Assembly: GCA_021159425.1 (NCBI GenBank)
Contig: JAGGRU010000034.1
Coordinates: forward strand, 1-8,202
Direction: 5' to 3'
Source of the DNA: Sulfurovum sp.
Lineage (GTDB): Bacteria > Campylobacterota > Campylobacteria > Campylobacterales > Sulfurovaceae
Length of the DNA stretch: 8,202 nt
The notes beneath the pieces are model-generated. The model was given only the letters and a program-made list of their open reading frames with translations. It was not told the origin of the DNA and ran no database searches. Position numbers and translations under genes: made by a program. Shown in pieces: positions 1 through 6,491 of this stretch; the stretch's first letter is position 1, and each line of letters begins with the position of its first letter.

Positions 1-725
1 CTGAGTTCTGTTCTGCACTTCACTTGGAAATGATGGGTTACCTTATGGTTAAAGACCCTAATAAAAAGTATGTGTCTGCACAAAAGTTAAAAATGAAAAC
101 AATGACTCCGGAAGAGTTAAAAGCTGAGTATGACAAAACAGTTTCTGTCAATGCTGCTACGGATGAAGTTATTCAGTCAGTTGTTAAGTTCCTGAAAGAC
201 AATAAATTTGGTGAACACAAAGTTGTAGCTGATCTTGTTGATGATGCATTTGCACAATATGGTCAAATTCCTGCACAGAAAAAACTTGCTGATGAAGCAC
301 TTGCAGCCGGTGATACGGAAAAAGCGATCCTCTTTGAAAATATGATCTGGCAGCTTATGGTTAAAACTGCAGATGTTGGAATTAGAGCGAAAGATACACT
401 AGTGAGTAAAATTGCTACTGCAAAATCTTCTGCAGCACAAGCTGGAGAGAGAGCCTTTGATGAAGGTGGATGTTCTGGTTGTCACGTTGTAGGTAAAGTA
501 TCTTCAGGTCCAGACTTGACAGGTGTACTGCAAAGACATGAAAATGGTGAGAAATGGGTTGCTGACTTTATCAAGAACCCTGAGCATAAATTTGATGACC
601 CATATGTTAAAGGTATGATCGATTACTTCAATCTTAAAATGCCTAACCAAAATATGAGTGATGAAGAGATCAAAGGTATTGTTGAATACTTTAAATGGAT
701 TGACGAAAACGCTAACTTGTTTTAG
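1..725 (+). CDS. nosZ: Nitrous oxide reductase, clade II, cytochrome c-fused (cNosZ), 3' partial gene
   Basis: This is the C-terminal 240 residues of the periplasmic copper enzyme that reduces N2O to N2. The reading frame is open from base 3 to the TAG at 723-725; the 5' part lies outside the window. The first residues are EFCSALHLEM, the end of the CuA motif. They show the second ligand Cys (codon 9-11), ligand His (21-23) and ligand Met (30-32), spaced as in known NosZ. A mostly helical, Lys/Ala-rich stretch follows. A class I cytochrome c domain comes next, with CSGCH at codons 471-485 and candidate axial Met residues near the end (MPNQNM). A C-terminal haem c domain marks the cNosZ form of Wolinella and relatives, where it takes electrons from NosC-type cytochromes. 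An apparent internal TTG start at 24 is only the truncated frame, not a real start. The identification is firm; the N-terminal signal (usually Sec in this clade) cannot be seen. Confidence 0.97.
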   Translation, partial: EFCSALHLEMMGYLMVKDPNKKYVSAQKLKMKTMTPEELKAEYDKTVSVNAATDEVIQSVVKFLKDNKFGEHKVVADLVDDAFAQYGQIPAQKKLADEALAAGDTEKAILFENMIWQLMVKTADVGIRAKDTLVSKIATAKSSAAQAGERAFDEGGCSGCHVVGKVSSGPDLTGVLQRHENGEKWVADFIKNPEHKFDDPYVKGMIDYFNLKMPNQNMSDEEIKGIVEYFKWIDENANLF

Positions 726-736
726 ACAAGACGTTT

Positions 737-754
737 TATGTGACTAGTCACATA
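737..754. promoter_or_regulatory. Perfect 18-bp palindrome just after nosZ
   Basis: TATGTGACTAGTCACATA is a perfect palindrome beginning 12 bases after the nosZ stop codon. It contains TGTGA-N4-TCACA. The half-sites look CRP-like, but the 4-base spacing is that of FNR-type sites (CRP sites use 6). It could be an operator for a Crp-Fnr family regulator, or a small RNA hairpin (7-bp stem, CTAG loop) protecting the 3' end of nosZ mRNA. The symmetry is seen directly; the function is inferred. Confidence 0.4.
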
Positions 755-773
755 GTATCTTCTATAGAAAACT

Positions 774-803
774 TATACCAAAGGCAATTTTGCCTTTGGT
801 ATA
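774..803 (+). terminator. Strong hairpin downstream of nosZ, possible terminator or mRNA-stabilising stem-loop
   Basis: A perfect 13-bp inverted repeat (774-786 pairing with 791-803) encloses a 4-base loop, with ACCAAAGGCA forming the core of the stem. It lies about 50 bases after the nosZ stop and before the promoter of the next gene, where a terminator is expected. The 3' arm is followed by TGGCAGC and not by a T-run. It may therefore be a weak or partial terminator, or a 3' stabilising structure that keeps nosZ transcript more abundant than the rest of the cluster. Confidence 0.6.
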
Positions 804-871
804 TGGCAGCACTACATACACCCCTTAAATTATAATCCATTCTTATTATTTTTATAACTTTAACTACTCTA

Positions 872-913
872 TTGATTGGAGTCAATCTTTTATTTAGTCT
901 CTTTGGCTATAAT
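872..913 (+). promoter_or_regulatory. FNR-type regulated promoter for nosB and downstream nos genes
   Basis: A perfect -10 box TATAAT lies at 908-913. Upstream, TTGAT-TGGA-GTCAA (872-885) matches the FNR consensus TTGAT-N4-ATCAA at 9 of 10 defined positions. With a start predicted at about 920, the site centre (878.5) falls at -41.5, the standard position of a class II activator overlapping the -35 region. No good -35 hexamer is present, which fits activator dependence. In W. succinogenes, nos expression is controlled by Nss regulators of the Crp-Fnr superfamily; such a protein is a likely ligand here. The start site itself is inferred. Confidence 0.65.
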
Positions 914-942
914 CATTAAAGTTTATTCCAAAAGGAAAATAT

Positions 943-1722
943 ATGCATCCTAGTTTTATAAAAGCAAAGGTTTTTGCCGCTTTGGCATTGATAATACTGA
1001 CAGTTGGTTTTACCTTTCCAATGATCACGTTTCACGGAACGATGAATAAAATAGCGGACGGGAAGAGTGCTGAGATTTCGCCGTTTACCGCAAAAGTTTG
1101 GAATCTTTATAATCAAGGCAGATACAAGGCTGTTGCAACAGATAAAGAGGCACACAATGACTTAATGAAGATGATTGGTACATCTGCAGAGATCGGTGTG
1201 TCATCTTTGCCTATCTGGGCTGTTTCACTTGAAGCTCCCAACTATCCAAAGGAAGCATTCCCTCAAGGAATTCCTGTCTTTTTCCATTTTGACGGATTTT
1301 CAGGTGAAGTCCATGAGATGAATACCATTAACCACTATGTAGGGATGGATCCTATGTATGTAGGGGGACATCTTGAGAGAGAGATCGGTATCTATGCACT
1401 TCTGTTTTTATCACTGCTGATAATTTACTTTATTGCCTATAATGCTAAAATATGGACTTTAGGTATGCTGATCCCTATCTCTTTGCCACTACTGTTCTTA
1501 GCGGATTACTCTTATTGGCTTTATTGGTTTGGTCACAATCTCCATGACTGGGGTGCTTTCAAAATCAAACCATTTATGCCAACAGTATTTGGTGATGGAA
1601 AGATCGCACAGTTTACAACACATTCATACCCAACAATAGGTTTCTATTTGTTATTGGCTATCAGTATTTTCAGTCTTCTTGCATTTTTTGCAAAACAGAA
1701 GGCATTAAAAGAGAGTGCATAG
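943..1722 (+). CDS. nosB: NosB, membrane protein of clade II nos clusters
   Basis: The protein has 259 residues. One hydrophobic segment lies at the N-terminus (about 8-30), followed by a polar domain of about 115 residues. Three further segments (about 147-166, 170-190 and 231-251) complete four predicted membrane spans. Notable features are a NTINHYVGM stretch at 127-135, PVFFHFDGF near 111-119, and an aromatic/His-rich stretch after the third span (YSYWLYWFGHNLHDW, 189-203). The many His residues could bind metal or haem, but nothing proves this. The position between nosZ and nosD, and the size and topology, match NosB of W. succinogenes, which is required there for N2O respiration but has no established reaction. 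The ATG at 943 has an AAAAGGA ribosome site 6 bases upstream. It is the first gene behind the FNR-like promoter and is separated from nosD by a palindromic repeat. Confidence 0.85.
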   Translation: MHPSFIKAKVFAALALIILTVGFTFPMITFHGTMNKIADGKSAEISPFTAKVWNLYNQGRYKAVATDKEAHNDLMKMIGTSAEIGVSSLPIWAVSLEAPNYPKEAFPQGIPVFFHFDGFSGEVHEMNTINHYVGMDPMYVGGHLEREIGIYALLFLSLLIIYFIAYNAKIWTLGMLIPISLPLLFLADYSYWLYWFGHNLHDWGAFKIKPFMPTVFGDGKIAQFTTHSYPTIGFYLLLAISIFSLLAFFAKQKALKESA

Positions 1723-1728
1723 GTTTTA

Positions 1729-1793
1729 GGGCAACCACAAGGGATTGCCCCTACAAAATATAATAAATGTAGGGGTGCCCCTTGTGGGTACCC
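1729..1793. repeat. Paired inverted GC-rich palindromic units (REP/BIME-like) between nosB and nosD
   Basis: The left unit (1729-1755, GGGCAACCACAAGGG... ending CCCCTACA) and the right unit (1768-1793, TGTAGGGG... ending GGGTACCC) are imperfect inverted copies. They are joined by a 12-base AT-only linker (1756-1767). The left unit is itself palindromic (GGGCAA...TTGCCC). In an otherwise AT-rich region this compact GC-rich doublet looks like a dispersed intergenic repeat of the REP kind, often mobilised by RAYT/Y1 transposases. It could also fold in the transcript as one long stem-loop. It fills nearly all of the 89-base gap. Confidence 0.7.
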
Positions 1794-1797
1794 AAAT

Positions 1798-1804
1798 AAA
1801 AGGA
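1798..1804 (+). promoter_or_regulatory. Ribosome binding site that fixes the TTG start of nosD
   Basis: AAAAGGA lies 7 bases before TTG 1812-1814. An in-frame TAA at 1806-1808 rules out any start further upstream. No in-frame ATG occurs before Met123, which would remove the signal peptide. TTG is therefore the only sensible start. Confidence 0.75.
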
Positions 1805-1811
1805 TTAAAAT

Positions 1812-3029
1812 TTGATTAGATCATCTGTTATTTTTTTCTTATCATTGTTAACTTTTCTAAATGCCAACGCACTTCAAGATGCTATAGACTCTGCGCCTGA
1901 AGGGGCTATTTTAAAATTGCCTGCAGGTGTCTATAAAGGCAGTATTACGATCTCTAAGCCTCTAACCATCATAGGTAAAGAGGACGGAGTGGTCATTGAT
2001 GCTGGGGGCAAAGGAACAGTCATCGCTATAAAAAGCTCTTATGTGACGCTTAAAAATCTTAGAGTAACAAATAGTGGAACTCTGCATCATCAGCTTGATG
2101 CCGGTATTACCATAGAAAATGCCAAGCATTGTGAGATCTCTGACTGTGTGATTGATGACTGTCTCTTTGGGATCGATATGCAAATGGTGAACAACTCTAT
2201 CGTATCAAACAACTATATTACTTCAAAAGATCAGGATCTGGGTCTTAGAGGGGATGGTTTAAGGCTATGGTACAGTAATGATAACCTCATAAAAAAGAAC
2301 TCTCTCATTAAATCTCGTGATATGGTTGTATGGTATTCTCATGGTAATCTTATCGAAGAGAATTATGGTGAGTATTGCAGGTATTCTCTACATTTTATGT
2401 ATGCGGGTAAAAACTTTGTGAAGAATAATCAATACAAATTTAATTCTGTAGGTATCTTTTTTATGTATTCTAAAGATACTGTGGCGACAGGAAATGTGAT
2501 CAAAAGTTCTTTAGGTGCTACAGGTATGGGGATCGGGCTGAAAGATGTTTCAAACTTTACGCTTAAAAACAATACGGTCATCTATAATGCACAGGGACTT
2601 TACATAGACAGATCTCCTTTTGAACCCGATACGAATAACTGGATCATAGGGAATAAAATTCTCTATAATTCAGAAGCACTGCATTTTCATTCACTCTCTG
2701 AGAACAATATCATTAAAGACAATATCATCATGGGAAATATCGAAGATATAGTTAATGACAGTAGAGGATCCAAAACCAATGAAAATGAGATCGTAGGCAA
2801 TTACTGGGATAACTATGAAGGGTTTGATAAAGATGGTGACAACATAGGTGATACACCCCATAAAGTCTATCAGTATGCTGATCAACTTTGGGTCTATAAC
2901 CCTGATGTGAAGTTCTTTTACGGATCACCGGTAATTTCACTCTTGAATTTTTTGGCAAAACTGGCACCGTTCTCCAAGCCACTCTTTTTGTTAGAAGATC
3001 AGAAACCAAAAGTAAAGATAGAAGGATAA
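1812..3029 (+). CDS. nosD: NosD, periplasmic beta-helix copper-site maturation protein
   Basis: NosD is the periplasmic partner of the NosFY ABC transporter and is needed to assemble the copper centres of NosZ. The 405-residue protein starts with a Sec signal peptide (hydrophobic to about residue 17, probable cleavage after NANA at 20). It continues as a right-handed parallel beta-helix of the CASH/NosD type, seen as repeated turns such as NLIKKN, NLIEEN, NFVKNN, NFTLKNN and NNIIKDN. Typical NosD stretches are GDGLRLWYS (147-155), SRDMVVWYSHGNLI (168-181), RYSLHFMYA (190-198), and NYWDNYEGFDKDGDNIGDTPH near 330-350. His and Met residues in these turns are plausible copper contacts, not proven here. 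The length is normal for the family. The start is TTG (see ribosome site). The gene follows nosB after a palindromic repeat; nosG starts 2 bases after its stop. Confidence 0.95.
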   Translation: MIRSSVIFFLSLLTFLNANALQDAIDSAPEGAILKLPAGVYKGSITISKPLTIIGKEDGVVIDAGGKGTVIAIKSSYVTLKNLRVTNSGTLHHQLDAGITIENAKHCEISDCVIDDCLFGIDMQMVNNSIVSNNYITSKDQDLGLRGDGLRLWYSNDNLIKKNSLIKSRDMVVWYSHGNLIEENYGEYCRYSLHFMYAGKNFVKNNQYKFNSVGIFFMYSKDTVATGNVIKSSLGATGMGIGLKDVSNFTLKNNTVIYNAQGLYIDRSPFEPDTNNWIIGNKILYNSEALHFHSLSENNIIKDNIIMGNIEDIVNDSRGSKTNENEIVGNYWDNYEGFDKDGDNIGDTPHKVYQYADQLWVYNPDVKFFYGSPVISLLNFLAKLAPFSKPLFLLEDQKPKVKIEG

Positions 3030-3031
3030 CA

Positions 3032-3772
3032 ATGGCAAAGGTAAAAACAGACAGAAGAGAGTTTGTCAAGTATTCAACATTAGGAATATTAGGTGCTGTT
3101 TTGGCAGGAGGTTTTGTATTCTCTCCTCAAGCAGTGAAGGCAGAAAATAGACTCAGACCTCCCGGTGCAGTAGATGAAGACAAGTTTTTGGCACTCTGTA
3201 TCAAGTGTGGTCAGTGTCTTCAAGTCTGTCCTTACCACTCTATTAAATTAGCAGACATAAGTATGGGACACGGTATAGGTTCTCCGTATATCGATGCAAC
3301 TGAACGTGGGTGTTATGCCTGTTCTGCCGTACCTTGTGTTTTGGCCTGTCCTTCCGGAGCACTTGACCATCACTGTGAAAAACCAGAAGATATACATATG
3401 GGTATCGCTGTGTTGGAGTTCCCGGATAGATGTTTGGCAACAAGCAACACGCCTGTTCCCGCAGGTTATAATAGGTTTATGCATGCCTTTACGGATGCAC
3501 AAAGAAATGTTACCAATTTAGAAAGAGAACTTTTAGACAAACTTGAGGGCTATGAAGGAAAACAGTGTACACTCTGTGCAGATGTCTGTCCTATCCCTAA
3601 TCCTCTCTCTGCCATAGCTATGGTACCGGATAAAAACGGCGGTAAAAGACCAGCGATCTATGATGGTTGTATCGGGTGTGGAGCCTGTGAAGAAGTATGC
3701 CCAACCAATACAGCATCTATTGTTGTTAAATCAAGAGTAACCTATGATGAACAATATAACAGTAAAAATTAG
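3032..3772 (+). CDS. nosG: NosG, Tat-exported ferredoxin with four Fe-S cluster motifs (NapG-type)
   Basis: The 246-residue protein has a twin-arginine signal (DRREFVK, R8-R9, then a hydrophobic stretch to about 30), so it is exported folded to the periplasm. Four cysteine groups follow: C56/C59/C62/C66, C94/C97/C102/C106, C179/C182/C186 and C213/C216/C219/C223. C115 and C134 could supply a missing ligand for the third cluster. The architecture is that of NapG of periplasmic nitrate reductase. The location within nos genes, and a matching NosH downstream, identify it as NosG. With NosH it is expected to act as a menaquinol dehydrogenase passing electrons to NosC1/NosC2, replacing NosR of clade I. 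The ATG at 3032 has AGAAGGAT directly upstream, inside the end of nosD. Confidence 0.94.
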   Translation: MAKVKTDRREFVKYSTLGILGAVLAGGFVFSPQAVKAENRLRPPGAVDEDKFLALCIKCGQCLQVCPYHSIKLADISMGHGIGSPYIDATERGCYACSAVPCVLACPSGALDHHCEKPEDIHMGIAVLEFPDRCLATSNTPVPAGYNRFMHAFTDAQRNVTNLERELLDKLEGYEGKQCTLCADVCPIPNPLSAIAMVPDKNGGKRPAIYDGCIGCGACEEVCPTNTASIVVKSRVTYDEQYNSKN

Positions 3773-3781
3773 GAGAATAAG

Positions 3782-4423
3782 ATGAAAAATGTTTTAAGAG
3801 TATCAACTTTGCTTTCTGGCGTGATATTAGTCTCTTTATTGACAGGTTGTGGTGAGGATAAACCTAAAGAGCAAGCTAGCAAGAAAGAGCAAAATGCAGT
3901 TGCCGTAACAAAGTCCGCATCAACGGATGCAACACCGCAGATCGAAGTAGTAGCCAATAAAAACATCAAAGAGATAAAAGTTAAAGAAAAAACAACAGAT
4001 AAGGCACAAAGCAAATCTTACTACTATGATTACAATATCAAGAGTGAATATGATGAGAATGCAAAACCTGCCAATGAAGATGCAGGAATACGTGCTAAAC
4101 CAAGAACAGCCATCGATGCCAATATGAACATCAGAAGTCCTTATGAAGAGGTGCGGCTCTCACTTTTGGTCGGTAAGCTTAGTAAAGAATTTATTGTGAA
4201 GTGTTCAGCTTGTCATAGTGATTATGCCAATGGTGTAATCGGTCCCTCATTACTTGGAAAGAATTCAGATGAGATCTTTGATGCTATAGCAGCATTTAAA
4301 AGTGGTGAAAAGAAAAATGTATTGATGACGGATCTGATCAACATGATGGATGAAGCGGAGATCAGAACATTGGCAGATGAAATTTATGAATTTAACCAAA
4401 AAATAAAAGAGGCAAGGAAATAA
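3782..4423 (+). CDS. nosC1: NosC1, monohaem cytochrome c lipoprotein
   Basis: The 213-residue protein begins with a lipoprotein signal (LLTGC, acylated Cys23), so it should be membrane-anchored on the periplasmic side. A long polar Lys/Glu/Ala-rich linker (about 24-120) with a Tyr patch (YYYDY, 80-84) leads to a C-terminal cytochrome c domain with CSACH at 141-145. Met182, 188 or 189 is the candidate sixth haem ligand. This domain resembles that of the next gene (shared FKSG...NV.M...MDE/D..ADEI.EF pattern). As NosC1 it should carry electrons from NosG/H toward NosZ. The ATG at 3782 has AGGAG 6 bases upstream, overlapping the nosG stop codon. nosC2 starts 2 bases after its TAA. Confidence 0.9.
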   Translation: MKNVLRVSTLLSGVILVSLLTGCGEDKPKEQASKKEQNAVAVTKSASTDATPQIEVVANKNIKEIKVKEKTTDKAQSKSYYYDYNIKSEYDENAKPANEDAGIRAKPRTAIDANMNIRSPYEEVRLSLLVGKLSKEFIVKCSACHSDYANGVIGPSLLGKNSDEIFDAIAAFKSGEKKNVLMTDLINMMDEAEIRTLADEIYEFNQKIKEARK

Positions 4424-4425
4424 GC

Positions 4426-4923
4426 ATGAAGAATATTATAGTAGGGTTACTCACGGTAGGTATACTCGGTTTAATGGGACTTACTTTTATGGGTGGCGGT
4501 GCGTATCATGGTGGTGAGCACGGTAAAGTCATAAAAGATTTTGGCGATACTATGACAGCGGCTAAAACTGTAACCGTTACAGAAAAAGATGATAGAAAAA
4601 AAGAAGATGACAAGCTTAACGCATTAAGAGAAAAAGCAGGAAGTGCAGGGGCATTTAAAGTCAGTAATGAATACAAAAGAAAATGTGCTTCTTGTCATGG
4701 TGCCAATGGTTCAGGTATGCAAAACGGTAAGCCAATGATGGGTCCTAAGATCTTTGGACAAAGTGCAGAAAAACTCTATAAAGATCTGGTTGAGTTTAAA
4801 TCAGGCAGAAAAGAGAATGTCGTTATGAAAGGTCTTTTAATCCCAATGAATGATGAGGATTTAAAAAGATTCGCAGATGAGATAGGTGAATTCCCGGCAA
4901 GAGCTGAAGCTGCTAAACAGTAG
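4426..4923 (+). CDS. nosC2: NosC2, monohaem cytochrome c, membrane-anchored
   Basis: The 165-residue protein has an N-terminal hydrophobic segment (about 4-22) with no lipobox Cys, so it is probably an uncleaved anchor or a Sec signal. A charged linker (about 50-80) precedes the haem site CASCH at 87-91. Met134 or Met141 is the likely axial ligand. FKSGRKENV (124-132) and DEIGEF (151-156) align with NosC1, suggesting the two arose by tandem duplication. The expected role is electron transfer between NosG/H or the bc complex and the haem domain of NosZ. The ATG at 4426 follows the nosC1 stop by 2 bases, with AAGGAA just upstream inside nosC1. Confidence 0.9.
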   Translation: MKNIIVGLLTVGILGLMGLTFMGGGAYHGGEHGKVIKDFGDTMTAAKTVTVTEKDDRKKEDDKLNALREKAGSAGAFKVSNEYKRKCASCHGANGSGMQNGKPMMGPKIFGQSAEKLYKDLVEFKSGRKENVVMKGLLIPMNDEDLKRFADEIGEFPARAEAAKQ

Positions 4924-4947
4924 TATCAAAAATAGAGGAAGTGTAAG

Positions 4948-5853
4948 ATGGATAAGTACAATAACAGAGAGACCATAAGAAAAACCACTTTTTGGTCTAC
5001 GTTTTTTGATGTCACTAAAGAGGGTAAAAAAAAGTTCAGTTATAGAATGAAAAGATGGATATTGGTGATCGCTATCCACTTACTTTTCTTTTTGTCTTTT
5101 TTTATTGATATTCAAACACTTGAGGGAACACTGAACGGTTCAAGATTTTTAGGGTTCCATTTGATCGATCCTTTTACTACGATGCAAGTGTATCTTTCTA
5201 CTTTTGAGATGCCTATCAACATTGTGATCGGTACGGTTACTATCATACTCTTCTATCTGTTGGTTGGAGGACGATCTTACTGTGCCTGGGTATGTCCTTA
5301 CGGCTTACTTTCCGAAATAGGTGAGAAATGGCATGATGCCCTTGTAGCTAAAAAGATCATTAAAAGCAGAAAATTTGACCACAGGATACGATATATCTTT
5401 TGGACTATCTTTCTTATTCTTGCATTTACCTCCGGGTACCTCGTTTTTGAAACGTTTAATGTGGTAGGTATACTCAGTAGAACGATTGCATATGGATGGA
5501 GTTTGGCATTGATCTGGGTTGCAGTGGTGTTGGCGCTGGAAGTTTTCTTTTCCCGTCGTGCCTGGTGTACCTACATCTGCCCTATAGGAACAACCTATGG
5601 AATGATAGGAAAAGCTTCAGCACTGAGAGTAGAGTGGAATGATAACTGTGATCACTGTATGGTCTGTCATGATGTCTGCTTTGAAAATCAGGTGCTAGAG
5701 ATAGTCAAAGCAAAATATGACAAACAAAGAGAAGAGAAAGGCATCACCCATGAATATATTACCGGGGCAGACTGTACGCTTTGCGGACGCTGTATTGATG
5801 TCTGCCATACAGATGCATTGAAATTTGATTTTAGACTGAAGGGATTGGTGTGA
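4948..5853 (+). CDS. nosH: NosH, membrane polyferredoxin quinol dehydrogenase subunit (NapH-type)
   Basis: The 301-residue protein has four predicted membrane helices (about 37-55, 88-108, 148-169 and 182-202). Two conserved CxxxCP motifs sit at the ends of helices 2 and 4 (C112AWVCP and C207TYICP, each preceded by Arg). The C-terminal domain carries two [4Fe-4S] motifs, C234/C237/C240/C244 and C276/C279/C282/C286. By NapH precedent the Fe-S domain faces the cytoplasm, and the protein works with its G partner in menaquinol oxidation. Cluster context makes this NosH and not NapH. The ATG at 4948 has AGAGGAA about 7 bases upstream. Its stop overlaps the start of nosF by 3 bases (GTGA). Confidence 0.94.
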   Translation: MDKYNNRETIRKTTFWSTFFDVTKEGKKKFSYRMKRWILVIAIHLLFFLSFFIDIQTLEGTLNGSRFLGFHLIDPFTTMQVYLSTFEMPINIVIGTVTIILFYLLVGGRSYCAWVCPYGLLSEIGEKWHDALVAKKIIKSRKFDHRIRYIFWTIFLILAFTSGYLVFETFNVVGILSRTIAYGWSLALIWVAVVLALEVFFSRRAWCTYICPIGTTYGMIGKASALRVEWNDNCDHCMVCHDVCFENQVLEIVKAKYDKQREEKGITHEYITGADCTLCGRCIDVCHTDALKFDFRLKGLV

Positions 5854-6491
5854 TCAAGGTTATCAATTTAAGTAAAAAGTTTGGTTCGCACCTTTCTCTT
5901 GACTCTGTCAATATTGAATTTAATCTCAATGACTCTGTGGCGCTTATGGGAGCCAACGGTGCAGGAAAAACTACACTGATACGCTCTATATTGGGTTATT
6001 ATCATCCTAGCAGTGGTGGAGTAAGAGTTAATGGTCTAGACCCTATTAAAGAGCGTACGGAAGTTTTAAAACATGTCTCTTTTGTGCCTCAGCTTCCTCC
6101 TCCTATTAAATTGTCTGTAAGTGAACTTATCTCTTATGTCTGTAAGAGTTCAGGAGTAGATGAACAACGTATTTACCATTATTCCAATGCTATGAAGTTT
6201 GATATCAGAACCAATTTACATAAATCTTTTTTCAAACTTTCCGGAGGAATGAAGCAGAAACTTCTCATCGCTATTTCTCTTGCAAAAGAGAGTGAGATCG
6301 TTATTTATGATGAGCCTACAGCTAACCTTGATCCCAAAGCCAGAGAAGATTTTTACAGACTTATTCAAGAGAGTAAGAAAGAGAAATTGGCACTTTTTGT
6401 CACACACCGTATAGAAGAGGTGCAAGCGATCGTGAACCGTCAAGTCTATATGGATATGGGGAAAATAGTTTCTGATGAAAAAGTTGTTTGA
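5850..6491 (+). CDS. nosF: NosF, ABC transporter ATPase for copper-site maturation
   Basis: This is a single ABC ATPase domain of 213 residues. It has Walker A GANGAGKT (34-41), Q-loop Gln81, signature LSGGM (130-134), Walker B IVIYDE with Asp154 and Glu155, and H-loop His186. All catalytic residues are intact. It is shorter than many NosF proteins (about 300 residues), lacking a C-terminal extension; the clade II form is compact. It drives the NosY permease, acting with periplasmic NosD in assembly of the NosZ copper centres. The start is GTG at 5850, overlapping the nosH TGA, and the first in-frame ATG is inside the Walker A region, so GTG is secure. Close spacing suggests translational coupling to nosH. 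Confidence 0.95.
   Translation: MIKVINLSKKFGSHLSLDSVNIEFNLNDSVALMGANGAGKTTLIRSILGYYHPSSGGVRVNGLDPIKERTEVLKHVSFVPQLPPPIKLSVSELISYVCKSSGVDEQRIYHYSNAMKFDIRTNLHKSFFKLSGGMKQKLLIAISLAKESEIVIYDEPTANLDPKAREDFYRLIQESKKEKLALFVTHRIEEVQAIVNRQVYMDMGKIVSDEKVV

Noticed and set aside
831..836. Second TATAAT upstream of nosB as an alternative promoter
   Set aside because: It lacks a convincing -35 or activator site about 17 bases upstream. The box at 908-913 with the FNR-like site is much better supported.
916..1155. Minus-strand open frame across the nosB promoter and 5' end
   Set aside because: It overlaps the FNR-like promoter and the NosB signal region. The Cys/Phe-rich translation has no family features and is best explained as antisense of nosB.
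1759..1764. TATAAT in the linker of the palindromic repeat before nosD as a promoter
   Set aside because: No -35-like hexamer occurs at proper distance, and the AT-only linker gives this hexamer easily by chance.
2752..3069. Minus-strand open frame of 105 codons opposite the 3' end of nosD and start of nosG
   Set aside because: It lies entirely within confident genes on the other strand, shows no recognisable domain, and has composition expected of an antisense shadow.
3032..5853. NapG/NapH of periplasmic nitrate reductase
   Set aside because: The domain layout is the same, but no napA, napB, napL or napD is nearby. Two monohaem cytochromes lie between the genes, which is the nosG-C1-C2-H arrangement.
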